DNA of 64,000 nucleotides, taken from contig CANTFK010000891.1 in the NCBI GenBank assembly GCA_947646735.1, forward strand, positions 124,001 to 188,000, read 5' to 3'. The position numbers and the translations under genes are program-made. Below, piece after piece: positions 10,919 to 21,328 of the stretch. The notes below the pieces were generated by a model. That model saw nothing but the letters and a program-made list of their open reading frames with translations. It was not told the origin of the DNA and searched no databases. Numbering within the stretch: the stretch's first letter is position 1; the number at the start of each line of letters is the position of its first letter. The stretch is from Peronospora farinosa (lineage: Eukaryota; Oomycota; Peronosporomycetes; Peronosporales; Peronosporaceae).

Positions 10919-12879
10919 ATGTTTACACGAGTACTTTGCCGCGGCTGCTCTTGCGCGTACCACAGAACGACGTTGCGCAACAATGTAGTCTCTACACGGA
11001 CAGTCGCTTTGTGCAATGTTCAGCAACAGAGACGCTTTCTGGTCGATAGTATGGACGCTTTTATGGATTTTGAGCGAGAGATGGCGCTCAAGCGTCAAAA
11101 GGCAAACGTTCGTGCTGATGTTTGTGTGTAAATTTGAATAGTAAACTTGGTATTGACTTCTTAGTTGTCTTCCTACTTGTGTATCTCGACGTTACGTGCT
11201 TAGCCTGAAAAATTTGCACCGGTAGGTCCCCTGACACCTCCAGTGAAGCCGGATGATGATGAGTGCTGCCATTTGGATTGTCCCAATTGCGTACTCCTAG
11301 TTTACCAGGTTTGTTGGTGTTGTAGAGTAAATAAGCATGTCCTGGATGTAACCAACGGACGGGTGTGTGCAGGAACAACTGCTAGAGTACGAGCTGAGTC
11401 TGCAAAGCCAGAATAGAAGAAAGAAGCCTAAGATTCCTGTGCCCATGTACGACTTGTCATTTTACTCGAGTAAAGACGATAAAGAAGTGTCAAGTGCATG
11501 GCAAATGCTCCTGACGGAAACAAATTGTGGAGTATTCGGGGTCGCAGCCAACGATGTGATCAGTGCGCCGCACCAAACGGCGGACGGGGCGTGGCGGTCG
11601 GTGCGTCATATTGACCTCCGCGTTCGTGATGACCAACAGGAACACATTAGTAAGCAGGCGTCTAATATTGGTGTGTATGTTCCAAACGATCTGCCAGTCG
11701 TGGAACGCATGCTGGTTCACTTGCATGTAGAAGACCCGAGCGTGGTTTACGCTGCTAAACCTCTTGCCGATTCCAAGCAGCAATCTTCACTCCAGCATCA
11801 ACCGCTTCAACAGCATCCGTTTGCTCATGTTGGAACTGTTCGTGATGCTCTTACGTGGAGTTTCGATCTCATTTCGACTCCACGCCCCAGATTTCTACGC
11901 AACCTTGCCGCGTACGCATCTGACGACAATGACGTTGCTGCACTAATGGCACCGCGAACAGTAGATGCTATCCAGGCCGAAAGGTAGGCGAGTCGCGGAA
12001 TAAAAGATGTTATTGCACTTGCTCACTTTGTTTACACTGCACGTGCTGAACGCAGGCCGCACCAACACGTTACCATAGCAGACATTTTCGACCTTTTCCC
12101 GTCGGTTCGTCTGAGCTTTGCAGATTTTTTTCAGATTGTGCCGCCCAGCTCTCCACGGTATTACACAATCTCGTCGTCACGCCAGTTCAATCCTGATATA
12201 GTCTCGATCACGCTTGGCCTTCGCAAAAAGGACGCACTACCGCTGCCAAGATGTTCCAGCTACCTCGCGATGCTGAAGCCGGGCGAATCCATCCGCGCAT
12301 CATTTTACCAGTCATCATTTGTGTTTCCATTTCACGACCACCGTCCTATAATGCTTATCAGTGCAGGCACCGGAATTGCGCCATTTCGAGCGTTCCTACA
12401 GGACCTTGAGCATGAACATAAGACATCGCCACATCGATCAGCCTACCTCTTTTATGGTTGTCGTGAAGCAAGCATGGACTTCTTGTATGGCGAGGAGTTA
12501 GAGCGTGCGTGGGCGTCCGGTGTGCTAGACCAATTGCATGTAGCATTTTCTGATGACGGCGATCGGCCAAAGCAGGTGCGTATTGCATGGGCTTCAATTA
12601 CAAACCGGACGCAGCTTGGTATTTACATTGTTTGTATAGTATGTTCAAGACGCGTTGATTGAACAGAGCGAGCTCGTAGCACGGCATCTGCTTCGAGATG
12701 AGGGCTACATCTACGTGTGCGGTAGTTTGGATATGGGCCGCGCTGTGAGGAAGGCCATCGCCGGGGCCATTCTGCGGCACCCCGAGTTTTGTGGCGGCGC
12801 GATTGCAACGCAAGAAGACGCCGAGCGCATCGTGAGGCAGAAGCTGGCAGGGCATCTCATCGTCACAGAGCTTTGGTAG
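10919..12879 (+). CDS. Oxidoreductase-like motif fused to FAD/NAD(P)H reductase module
   Basis: Exons 10919-11119, 11204-11308, 11373-11983, 12056-12575 and 12640-12879 join in frame to 558 residues. The start MFTRVLCRGCSCAYHRTTLR, with Arg and hydroxyl residues and few acids, looks like a mitochondrial presequence. Exon 2 carries DECCHLDCPNCVLLVYQ, the Cys-rich signature of the oxidoreductase-like family (PF09791, as in OXLD1). Downstream lies a cytochrome P450 reductase/CysJ-type module: the FAD motif RYYTISSS, the pyrophosphate-binding AGTGIAPFRAF, YIYVCGSLDMG, and a terminal aromatic residue (VTELW) as in diflavin reductases. No FMN-binding flavodoxin domain is present, so electrons would pass from NAD(P)H to FAD and then to an unknown acceptor. 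The partner and pathway are not known. Confidence 0.78.
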
Positions 12880-14234
12880 CGGCGTGGTGCTCGCTCGTTT
12901 AATCATCATTCCAGCCTGCAGTCTTGAAAAGAGACAGGCGGCTTCTTCCCTAGCAGGTGATGCCAACCCAGTAGCGTCCGTCTCACGGATTGATATGAAG
13001 CACCACGACAAACGCAGGTAAAGCTAGGCCAGTCAGCGTCCGTCTCACGAAATTATTGGTACGAGGCATGACTACAAACCATAATAGATAACATGTTTTT
13101 TTTTGCTCATGATCGCCACCCACATGCAATCTTTGCGGTCAGTCATAGGCGAAAGACGCGTACGCTCGCTTTGCTGCTCGTCGCGCAAGATCTTGTACCA
13201 ATAGCCTGCCTGATACAGTGGATCCGTCTCACGTAATTCTATACAGCGGTTATAAGATAATGTACATTCATAACTCCCTGTAAATAGACCGTCTGCGCCT
13301 ATCACTCTCACGCTAGCGAGCACGGCTTGGCATAAAACGATCAGATTTTAAATCATGCAGCTCAAATCTGTCTCATTTATTATGAAGATTCATAATTTTT
13401 AATTTCTCTGATTTGTGCTGCTAAAATAGTATGACGTATCGTAACAGTCACATATGAGCTGGTACCGATACTGTGCAGTTTAGTCAACCGCTAGCCATGT
13501 CTTTCACGGACGTACGTCACTCGTCCCTTTCCTTTACAATGATTTTCAACAGTCCTACGAATTGGATTTTTCTTTGGCAGGCCAAAATTGATTAACACAG
13601 TCGCTATTTCCAATTCAATACTAACAAAGTAGCTCTTCCTAAACCGTAGCCGCAGCTTTGATGACAAAATATGCAGACTTTAATTGAAGCGTGAATAAAT
13701 GAATCTGGCGTAATCAACCTTCGACACAACGAGGTGGGAAGCCCTTTCTCTTGTCCTAAGCTGTTCCGCGTGGACATGCTCACAACGTGGCACACGTATT
13801 TGTTTAAGTATGGTAGAGCTCACGCAACGATGCCAAGTCCTGGTGTGTCTACATCGTCGTACAGCCACTCGTGAAAAGATACATGGAAAAGCACGTTTTG
13901 CATTATTTGCAGACCTTTTGGCATGATAAGTATTAAAGCTTCGCGCGTGTCTATCTATATCACTTAAATTATGCCAAGCAATTTCCTCAGCTGCTTTTTT
14001 AGAGCAATTCTTATGATCTATCCTACAGTTAGGCAACCTCCAAAAAAAGGCAAAAAAATAGACAGTTATCAAAAAATGGATATGATTCTCGAAAGGATAG
14101 TTCGGATTAGACCCCTTCCCCTCTGAGCAGGGCGCTGGACGTGTCGGCCGAAGTAACGGAAGGAAGTTGAGGTAGGCGCTATTTCTTGCGGTCTGAAGGG
14201 CCAGACCATTTCTCAAAGTGCAGCAGATAGCTCA
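12880..14234. other. Gene-poor interval
   Basis: About 1.35 kb with no convincing gene. Two minus-strand frames (13072-13323, 83 codons; 13680-14216, 178 codons) have no recognisable motif and a composition (His/Arg/Cys-rich) typical of chance frames. A short phrase, GCGTCCGTCTCACG, occurs twice (about 12974 and 13037). No tRNA or transposon signature is seen. Confidence 0.5.
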
Positions 14235-15200
14235 ATGTTTACGGTCATGTCAATGAGCAGCACTCCAATTTGCGCCCCACGTCGGGCTACACCCAAGAAA
14301 ACGAGACTTCGCAAGCGTCTGCCCGCGTGCCTCCCGAACTTTTATACGACCGAGACGACACATGACGTGCAATGCATGGAGTCTGTCGAGTCCGCCGTCA
14401 AGGTCCCCTCACGCCCGAGCCGTCTGGACATCGACGGCACGAACCACTCATGGTCCGACACCGAGGAAATAACTTTTCCAAGCCAATCTCGTCGCACACG
14501 CCGCCAGAACAACTCGTCTCCGTGCATCTCGCTGTCTTCTCCATCTTCTTCAATCTTAACGTCGCCTGCGTTCTCCGTAGCCAAGAAAGGCGTCACGTAC
14601 GGCCATAACGGCACGCTGGTGTCTTGCCGCTTTTGTGAGATTTTAGAGTCCGGCAAAGAAACCTTCCTTTATCAGGACGAAGACGTGGTCGTCTTCCGTC
14701 CCCTGGCCCCCGTAGTTGTGAGCCACATCCTGGTAGTGCCGCGTCGCCACATCCGCAACGTGAGCGAGCTGACACCTGACGAAGCGACGCTGCTGCGCCG
14801 TATGCGCGAGGTCGCTGCCATGATTCTGCGGGAAATGCCACGCCCTCTCGAGGTGCTAGCTCCGTCAAAGGCTGAACGAGCTTACGATGTCGCAGAAGAC
14901 TGCACCGACGAGGAAGATTACGAGCCGGACTTCAAGTTTGCATTCCACTCGCCACCATTCAACAGCATCGACCACGTCCACATGCACGCCTTCCGCACGC
15001 GCGACGGAAAGTTTGGCTGTGTCGGATCTATAAAATACCGTACAGAGACTTGGTGGTGTCGCTCATTCGACGAGATTATGACCCGTCTGGGTCCTGGCAA
15101 CCGCAAGCAGCGTAACAGAATTGATGCGGAAACAGTTGAGTCGGCTACACAGAAGAAAGAGCACAGACGGAGGAGGCATCACGTCAGCTGCACCTTGTGA
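14235..15200 (+). CDS. HIT-domain (histidine triad) protein
   Basis: Single exon, 321 residues. The N-terminal 125 residues are Ser/Thr/Arg-rich and probably disordered. The HIT domain begins at about residue 130 with CRFCEIL and continues through FLYQDEDVVVFRPLAP and HILVVPRRHIRNV. It ends with the complete histidine triad HVHMHAF near residue 246, the nucleotide-hydrolase or nucleotidyl-transferase active site. An acidic insertion (EDCTDEEDYEPD) separates the central helix from the triad. The C-terminus is basic (KKEHRRRRHH), which could be a nuclear localisation signal or nucleic-acid contact. HIT proteins of this general form (HINT/aprataxin-like) act on AMP-linked substrates; the actual substrate here is unknown. 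The ATG at 14235 is the first in frame; another start within the disordered N-terminus cannot be excluded. Confidence 0.82.
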   Translation: MFTVMSMSSTPICAPRRATPKKTRLRKRLPACLPNFYTTETTHDVQCMESVESAVKVPSRPSRLDIDGTNHSWSDTEEITFPSQSRRTRRQNNSSPCISLSSPSSSILTSPAFSVAKKGVTYGHNGTLVSCRFCEILESGKETFLYQDEDVVVFRPLAPVVVSHILVVPRRHIRNVSELTPDEATLLRRMREVAAMILREMPRPLEVLAPSKAERAYDVAEDCTDEEDYEPDFKFAFHSPPFNSIDHVHMHAFRTRDGKFGCVGSIKYRTETWWCRSFDEIMTRLGPGNRKQRNRIDAETVESATQKKEHRRRRHHVSCTL

Positions 15201-15357
15201 GAGTGCCAACGGATCAATGGTATTGATGACAGTCTAGTCTACTAAGTAGTAAAGTGAGTTGTAGTATTTAACAAGATGAACAACACCATCGATTATTCCT
15301 ATCGAAGGAAGATCTAATCACTACTTGTGCTAAGCACGTAACATCTACGCAGCATCC

Positions 15358-17712
15358 TCAAGTGTATTCTCGAAGCGCTCCACATTCATCAGCCGCCTTC
15401 TTCAACTTTGTAGTATTCCATGCTTCCAATATTCTGCTGTGATCAGCAGGACTGTAGTGCTTCTTGTTCATGGATGCTCTCAAGGATTTTACCGCCCCAC
15501 CATAAACAGCATTTACATCCTCAATGGTTCCTATTTCAACAGCAGCTTCCAGCAACATCGAAAAACATGCGACTGGCAGCACGTACTTGTCATGACGATC
15601 CTTTATTGCCTGATGATAGCCTCGAAGCACAGTAAGCTTCATGCCTTTCCATCTCTCGCTGTCGTTTATGACGCTGCCGCACACCACTGGTACCACTAAG
15701 CGTAAAATGGCCTTGCTGGGTGCTACATCACGCCGTGTCATGTCGTCCCAGACCAGCATGAATTCATCCGCTGTGTACAGTTTGCCATCATTATCAATGG
15801 TCTTGGCCATGGTGCTAAAGATGTTCTCATATTCGCTTAATCGTATTGGTATTCCATCTGACTCAAGATAATCCAACGCATCGACAACCATGCCAAGTTC
15901 TTTTGATCCCAAAAGGATTCGCAGTGCATCGCGTACTGCTCGTCCTGGATCAAAATGAAGCGCACCGGAGCTCTTTAGCGTTCGCATAAAGTCTTTTTGA
16001 TGCCTCGTCGCAGTTTTAACATCCTTCATAGCTCCTGCAATTTGCTTAGACACCTGCTTTAGCAACAATAATGCAGCCTTCGTATCTTGGTTTTGCTTGA
16101 AACGCGTAAGTGCATCTCGGATACGAAAAATCTGAAGACCTTGAAATTGCATTGCCAAAAAGGCCTCGTATGCTATGCGGCTGTCGCGCAGCTTGCCCTT
16201 GCCGCCGAAAATGCCCACAATACGTGAGAGTGCATGCCTGAAATCTCCACGTATGCACAGAAATCCACGCAGAAGCGAGCACACCTTGTCTATTTCTTGG
16301 TTGTGCGAATATACCTCAACCGCAATATCAGCCAGCCAAGGTGGGACGACAGTAGGCTCTTCGCTAAGATAATCTTCTCCATAGTGTCTATTGCTTGAAA
16401 TCATATCATTGCTCACTGGTAATACGTACGAGTCCACGATAGCAGCAGCCTGTCCATACTTGCAGGCGTCCAGCAACTCGTGCAATAACGGCAAATCCAG
16501 CTCGTTTGTGCGTAACTGGGCTTCCATCTCTCCCTCAGCTGACGGCGTCACCAGGAATGGTGTACCATGCAAATGCTGCTGATTACGAGCGATGAGAGCA
16601 TGCACACGGTCAGTAAATGGCACGTTATCAGCTTGCATCTCTTCGCATATTAATGCCATCTCATTTCCTGGCAAACCACCAATATCCAACTCTTCGACAA
16701 TCTCCAGCAACATTGGATACTGCTCTGGCAACATTTTCAGACCAAATCTTCGACGATTTGACAAAACGGCGAGTGCGTGCTTTGGCCGTGCGTTCTTACG
16801 ACACACATACAACAATTTCATCAGTGTCTTTGGAGACAAGCGGATTTGAGACTTTCGGTAGAACTCAAAGGCTGCGTCAGGTTTTCCAGCAATTCCCAGA
16901 CTTGTGATGACACGATTCAAGTCGGCCTCATGCCAACTCTTCTCACTCTGCATATTTAGTCGTTCTGCAGCTTTCACCACGGTCTTCACATCTCCATTTG
17001 TCGCCTGTGCAACCATCACTCGTGTCACTATCTCAATGGAGGGCTTGACACCGTTTGCCTCCATCTCACGCATCAGCGTCTTCACCCCCACATAGTCATT
17101 AAGTGCAATAGCAGCGCTGATTCCAAGACGATAAACAATTTCCGGCGGATTTTGTCCTTGCTCCGGATCGTAGCGAGTCATAGCTCGCTCGAAAATGGCA
17201 CGCATTGTCTGTGGTTCCTTCGCAGCGAGAAGGTTGGTAAACATCTGACCATACCTTTCAAAACTTATGCATTCTAAGGAGTGAGTCTCCATGTAGCTAA
17301 AGACATCACGCTGCATCTTGGGCAACCTCCAACGTCTGGCGGCTTCGTAAAAGTCTTCGACAATTTCCGAAGCCATCTCGTCGCTACCTTGTGCGTGACT
17401 GATCAGCTTCTTCCACACCAACGGCAGCGTCTGTCGCACCTTTGACATCTCTATAGGACCACAATATTCTTGCAGATCGACCCACGGACGTCGCACCAGC
17501 TCATGCAGCGCAAAATCGCGCACTTTGACGTCATGGGCACGCGATTCGTAGCGAGCGTTAGTAGAGGCAAACGTTCGACTGATTGTGGCTAAATAATGAG
17601 TACTTGGCAGACGCAATGAACGGTACGTTTGAAACTGAGAGACACTCACGCAATGAACTGTCGATGGGCGTCGAGCGACAGTCGTCGCGCTCCTCGTTAG
17701 TCGCCGCCACAT
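15358..17712 (-). CDS. PPR-like mitochondrial protein, paralogue A
   Basis: Single exon, about 784 residues. The longest frame starts at 17745. I prefer the Met at 17712 because it gives MWRRLTRSATTVARR, a good mitochondrial presequence that aligns with the MWR start of the neighbouring paralogue. The body is all-helical, with degenerate pentatricopeptide-type pairs such as GVKTLMREMEANGVKPSIE and PDAAFEFYRKSQIRLSP; PPR proteins bind organellar RNA. No catalytic domain is visible. It lies 128 bp beyond its paralogue on the same strand, and the order of similar blocks is the same in both, so this is a tandem duplication. A role in mitochondrial RNA processing or translation is inferred from the fold and presequence only. 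Confidence 0.75.
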   Translation of the reverse strand: MWRRLTRSATTVARRPSTVHCVSVSQFQTYRSLRLPSTHYLATISRTFASTNARYESRAHDVKVRDFALHELVRRPWVDLQEYCGPIEMSKVRQTLPLVWKKLISHAQGSDEMASEIVEDFYEAARRWRLPKMQRDVFSYMETHSLECISFERYGQMFTNLLAAKEPQTMRAIFERAMTRYDPEQGQNPPEIVYRLGISAAIALNDYVGVKTLMREMEANGVKPSIEIVTRVMVAQATNGDVKTVVKAAERLNMQSEKSWHEADLNRVITSLGIAGKPDAAFEFYRKSQIRLSPKTLMKLLYVCRKNARPKHALAVLSNRRRFGLKMLPEQYPMLLEIVEELDIGGLPGNEMALICEEMQADNVPFTDRVHALIARNQQHLHGTPFLVTPSAEGEMEAQLRTNELDLPLLHELLDACKYGQAAAIVDSYVLPVSNDMISSNRHYGEDYLSEEPTVVPPWLADIAVEVYSHNQEIDKVCSLLRGFLCIRGDFRHALSRIVGIFGGKGKLRDSRIAYEAFLAMQFQGLQIFRIRDALTRFKQNQDTKAALLLLKQVSKQIAGAMKDVKTATRHQKDFMRTLKSSGALHFDPGRAVRDALRILLGSKELGMVVDALDYLESDGIPIRLSEYENIFSTMAKTIDNDGKLYTADEFMLVWDDMTRRDVAPSKAILRLVVPVVCGSVINDSERWKGMKLTVLRGYHQAIKDRHDKYVLPVACFSMLLEAAVEIGTIEDVNAVYGGAVKSLRASMNKKHYSPADHSRILEAWNTTKLKKAADECGALREYT

Positions 17713-17840
17713 TGGAGTGTGGAGAGTCGATCGAAATTCAGCCAATCAACAGACAGAGCAATTGTTATATGTATCCATCGAGCATCTACCCTTTCTTTGT
17801 CGCAATTGAGTAACAAGTACATTGTCAAGCCCAAGACTGT

Positions 17841-20525
17841 CTATTCGTCAACCGACTGCTTCTCCTTGCGCTGTCTCGGCAAAGCATTCACACTCGTGGC
17901 AATCTCATCCATCGCCTCCTTTCCTAGTAGCGTCGTCATCCGGTCACGAAGCACAAGCGCCTGCTTCCAAAGACCACCCTTCTCGCACGCCTTGAGAACC
18001 ACACTGTACATGGTCCTTACCTTTCGGAGCGCGTGGACATCGCCGCGCTGACGACGGACATAGGCTTCTTCCAGATTACCCGAGCCATCCGCAGCAGGTG
18101 CCACCTCCTTTAAGTTACCCCTTTCGAAAATTCGAATGATATCCAGCGCTTTCGGCGAGAGATCCTTCTGTCGGGCCAAGTGCACTAGATCGTAGGCATC
18201 AGATAACCCTATGATGAACTCCCGTTCTTCCATAAGCGCCACCATATTGTCGACTACATCCGGCTTCTGAGCTTCCAAAGCTCCCCTCAGCACTGCAACT
18301 ACAGCTCGGGGCGTGAATCCACCACACACTTCCGGCATCTGCTTCGTGAGCTGCTCGGCTTCTTCCACGTTGCCATCCTCGGCAAGCTTTTCAATTAAGA
18401 TAGTCACCCAGCCGCGCGGCACGCCAAGCGTTTCCTTTTTGTCTAAGGTACTCACAGCCTCATCGTACAGCGCTCTCAGCTCCGACATGGTACCCTCTTG
18501 TGCCGTAAATGTTAGGAGCGTTTCATAACAAGCATGCGGTAAGATATAGTTGTCGTTGGGGTCACTCCGAGCCTCATCAAAAGCTTCTAGCAGCTCCAAG
18601 CGCTGCTGCTTATTTGCTTCCTTGTAAGCAGGGCACAAATAGCCCACAACCGCCCTGTTCACTCTCATATTACGGTTCTTGAGGTCCTTCAACACTGTCT
18701 GGAAACTGAGAATATCGTACACCACCTTTTGCTTCTTCGTACCCTTGTTTGAGCTTTGCAAATACCTACGCATCGAGCTTAGAAGAGTGACGTAGTTAAA
18801 TTGCGTAGCCTGCAGACCCCGACTTTCCATCATAGTAAAGGTATCCAAAGCTTCAGCCATCCTGTCATTCTCCACCAGCGTCTGCATGACAGAGTCAATG
18901 ACTTTACCGATATTGAAATTCACATACTGCGGCTTTTTGACGTCCTCATCCTCATCCTCAGCAAACACGTGCGCACTCCTACCATCCTTGCCCCGATACG
19001 ATGCTAATATCTGAGTAAATAGCTCTAAGGCGGCATCAGCATCGTGAAAGCGACGGAATAGCATCATGGTTTCATTCGCGCGGTAAACCCGAATTCCTTG
19101 GTAAAGCATTGCCTTGCTGGCAGCATAGCTAAGCTCATCACCGAGCTTGGTTTTTATCTTCAGGTAGTGACTGATGACCTCAGCCAAAGCGTACGCATAC
19201 CTGCCACGCACCACAGAGAAACCCTCGATGAGAGCAGCCACCTTGTCAGGTTGTTCCGTCTTGATGTACGCTTGGATAACGTCTTTCGCAACATTGGGAC
19301 TCACAATCAACGCTCCTTCGGGGACCTCGCCTTTATAGTCTTCTGGTACTTGCGACTCATCCACAGACTTTACGATGGAGTCTACATACGCAGCTGCTTC
19401 ACTATCATTTCCTTGCGCAAGCAGCTCGCGAATGCGCGGACTTATAGTAAAGCCTGCAGCCCTGCTCTTGCTGGGACTAGCAACAAAATTCGTATCCTCG
19501 AGGAACTGGGCGTTGCGTTCAATAATGTGGTTCGTTTTGGTATCAAATCGGATTTCTTTTTCGACCATCTCCTCCAGAATATACTTAATCTCATCATTGC
19601 GCTCCAGAAATTCAAGTGTCATCATAATGCGATTGTAGCCACGCGCATCAAGACGCAAATCGAACTTCTTGCGGTTCGCTAAAATATCCGAAGCTTGTTG
19701 CTTGCAATCATTGTTGTTGCAAACACTAAGCAGAGCAATTAGTGTGCCACCGTTCAGCTTCATGCTCGAGTTGCTGTAGAATTCGAAAGACTTTGCAGGC
19801 TGCTTAATGATACCCATGCTAAGAATGACACGATCAATGCATGACTCGTGCCAATAGCCGATCTGAGGGTCCACAGACTCATAGAGCTCTTGCACCTTTT
19901 CCACGTCACCATGGCGTGCATACGCCATCATGAGTCGTGACGTGATTTCGTTGGTCGTCTCATGGCCAGCATCAACCATTTCCTGCCAAGTCTTAATGGC
20001 TATCTCCATGTCGCCATTCTGCAGATATCCAGCAATACCAAAACGGTAGATCATTTCAGGCACTGCACTGAAACGCAACTTAGATGTCTCGTAGATCTGG
20101 ATGAGACGTTTGGGGTTATTTTTACGAGTCATAATGCGGAACACTTCACCATATACTGAAAAGCTAATGTGCGACGGAAAATTGGCTTCCAGAAAGTTAA
20201 AGGCATCCAGCATGACAGACACGGCGCGCGTCTTTTGCGCTGCCGTGAACAGATCGATGATATCTTCGCTGGTCACATCCTCACGAGCCATGGCTTCGGC
20301 TAGCTTTCCCTTTAGCGCTTTGGCTACGCTTCCCATCTTCGAGTCGCCGAGTTCGTCGCGCAGGTCGCGTGCTGAGCGAGTAAGCAGCAAGTCACGATCC
20401 ACGCCGGCGATACTGGTGAAGTACCAGTTGACACCGCCCAGTTGTTGCGGGAAGCGAGTGACGGGCATTCGAGCGGCCTCGCTTCGCAGTTGGCGGAGTG
20501 CAACAACACGACACGCACGCCACAT
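17841..20525 (-). CDS. PPR-like mitochondrial protein, paralogue B
   Basis: Single exon, 894 residues. It begins MWRACRVVALRQLRSEAARM, a probable mitochondrial targeting sequence. Helical repeat pairs occur throughout (for example IKTWQEMVDAGHETTNEIT, ALDTFTMMESRGLQATQFNY), with PPR-like spacing near 35 residues. Blocks shared with paralogue A include WHESCIDRVILSMGI and KSFEFYSNSSMKL in the N-terminal half, and DNYILPHACYETLL towards the end. It carries about 120-150 extra C-terminal residues, ending in a Lys/Glu/Arg-rich tail. The two genes are head-to-tail with a short gap and could share regulation. Function is inferred as organellar RNA binding. Confidence 0.77.
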   Translation of the reverse strand: MWRACRVVALRQLRSEAARMPVTRFPQQLGGVNWYFTSIAGVDRDLLLTRSARDLRDELGDSKMGSVAKALKGKLAEAMAREDVTSEDIIDLFTAAQKTRAVSVMLDAFNFLEANFPSHISFSVYGEVFRIMTRKNNPKRLIQIYETSKLRFSAVPEMIYRFGIAGYLQNGDMEIAIKTWQEMVDAGHETTNEITSRLMMAYARHGDVEKVQELYESVDPQIGYWHESCIDRVILSMGIIKQPAKSFEFYSNSSMKLNGGTLIALLSVCNNNDCKQQASDILANRKKFDLRLDARGYNRIMMTLEFLERNDEIKYILEEMVEKEIRFDTKTNHIIERNAQFLEDTNFVASPSKSRAAGFTISPRIRELLAQGNDSEAAAYVDSIVKSVDESQVPEDYKGEVPEGALIVSPNVAKDVIQAYIKTEQPDKVAALIEGFSVVRGRYAYALAEVISHYLKIKTKLGDELSYAASKAMLYQGIRVYRANETMMLFRRFHDADAALELFTQILASYRGKDGRSAHVFAEDEDEDVKKPQYVNFNIGKVIDSVMQTLVENDRMAEALDTFTMMESRGLQATQFNYVTLLSSMRRYLQSSNKGTKKQKVVYDILSFQTVLKDLKNRNMRVNRAVVGYLCPAYKEANKQQRLELLEAFDEARSDPNDNYILPHACYETLLTFTAQEGTMSELRALYDEAVSTLDKKETLGVPRGWVTILIEKLAEDGNVEEAEQLTKQMPEVCGGFTPRAVVAVLRGALEAQKPDVVDNMVALMEEREFIIGLSDAYDLVHLARQKDLSPKALDIIRIFERGNLKEVAPAADGSGNLEEAYVRRQRGDVHALRKVRTMYSVVLKACEKGGLWKQALVLRDRMTTLLGKEAMDEIATSVNALPRQRKEKQSVDE

Positions 20526-21067
20526 CGTTTGAAAGTGGTGACGGGTAAATAGGCGGTTAAGAGCCTTGTCCTTTGATGGTTTACTCCCTAAGTAAGTGAG
20601 CGGTGGCCAGTGGTCGTATTTTAATGTGATGCTTTAATTTATGTATGACACAAAACCTACACCTGCCAATATTAGTGCCATTCAATAAAGCAAAGTCGGT
20701 GCAACGGTGTGAATGATGTTAATGGTAGACGTGATGTTTGCTCACCTTCTTGATGTGCGGGTGATGATTTGCATGGATATCGGAGACAGCGCGGCACCTC
20801 AAAATTATGCCGGCACTGGTGCGAACGACGTATGCGAAACCGTGCAGCCATCTGCCAAGATCTAGACGTGGAAGAATGCACAAGGTCGGCGGGCAACCAG
20901 AAGCAACGTTTGAATGAAAGTAAAAGGTTTGTATACACCGCCGCACTCACGCTATTAACCTCCTATCATGCCGCCAAAATTCAAAGTAGGCAAAACGTAT
21001 CCATCCTGCCTCGCCAGTCTCGTCGTCCGCACAGGCAAATCTCCGCGCTTTTGCTTCTGAGCGTGGC
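20526..21067. other. Intergenic region, no clear gene
   Basis: Upstream of PPR paralogue B. A minus-strand frame (20672-20950) and overlapping plus-strand frames are open, but none has a motif I recognise. A short plus-strand frame starting MPPKFKVGKTYPSC at about 20968 ends after 30 codons and could be a first exon, but I could not support a continuation. Confidence 0.4.
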
Positions 21068-21328
21068 ATGTCTTTGTACTGTGCTCTCGCTCTGTTATTT
21101 ATTCCCCACTTGCTTCTCTCCTCGTCACACTGGCGGCAGCATGTCTTGCAAGCAGATCAATGGCTGGCTTTTATCAATGATCGCTCGAAATTCATACAGC
21201 ACCTCCTCCACAATGACGCTGGCCTTTGTTTTCTCGTTTCGTCCCATCATCTCTTGGAACGAGGGAATGACCTTCGCCAAGTACTTTACGCACTTGAGTC
21301 GGATACGCTGGTGATCTCGTCGGTATGA
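21068..21328 (+). CDS. Possible small hypothetical protein or terminal exon
   Basis: An 86-codon frame. Its C-terminal half ([20 protein letters not shown]) has a plausible amphipathic-helix composition; the N-terminal part is leucine-rich. It overlaps the last 43 bp of the CK2 alpha coding region on the opposite strand, which argues against it. I do not recognise a family. Confidence 0.2.
   Translation: MSLYCALALLFIPHLLLSSSHWRQHVLQADQWLAFINDRSKFIQHLLHNDAGLCFLVSSHHLLERGNDLRQVLYALESDTLVISSV

Noticed and set aside
13680..14216. 178-codon minus-strand frame
   Set aside because: No domain, no hydrophobic core, odd His/Cys/Arg composition; likely chance.
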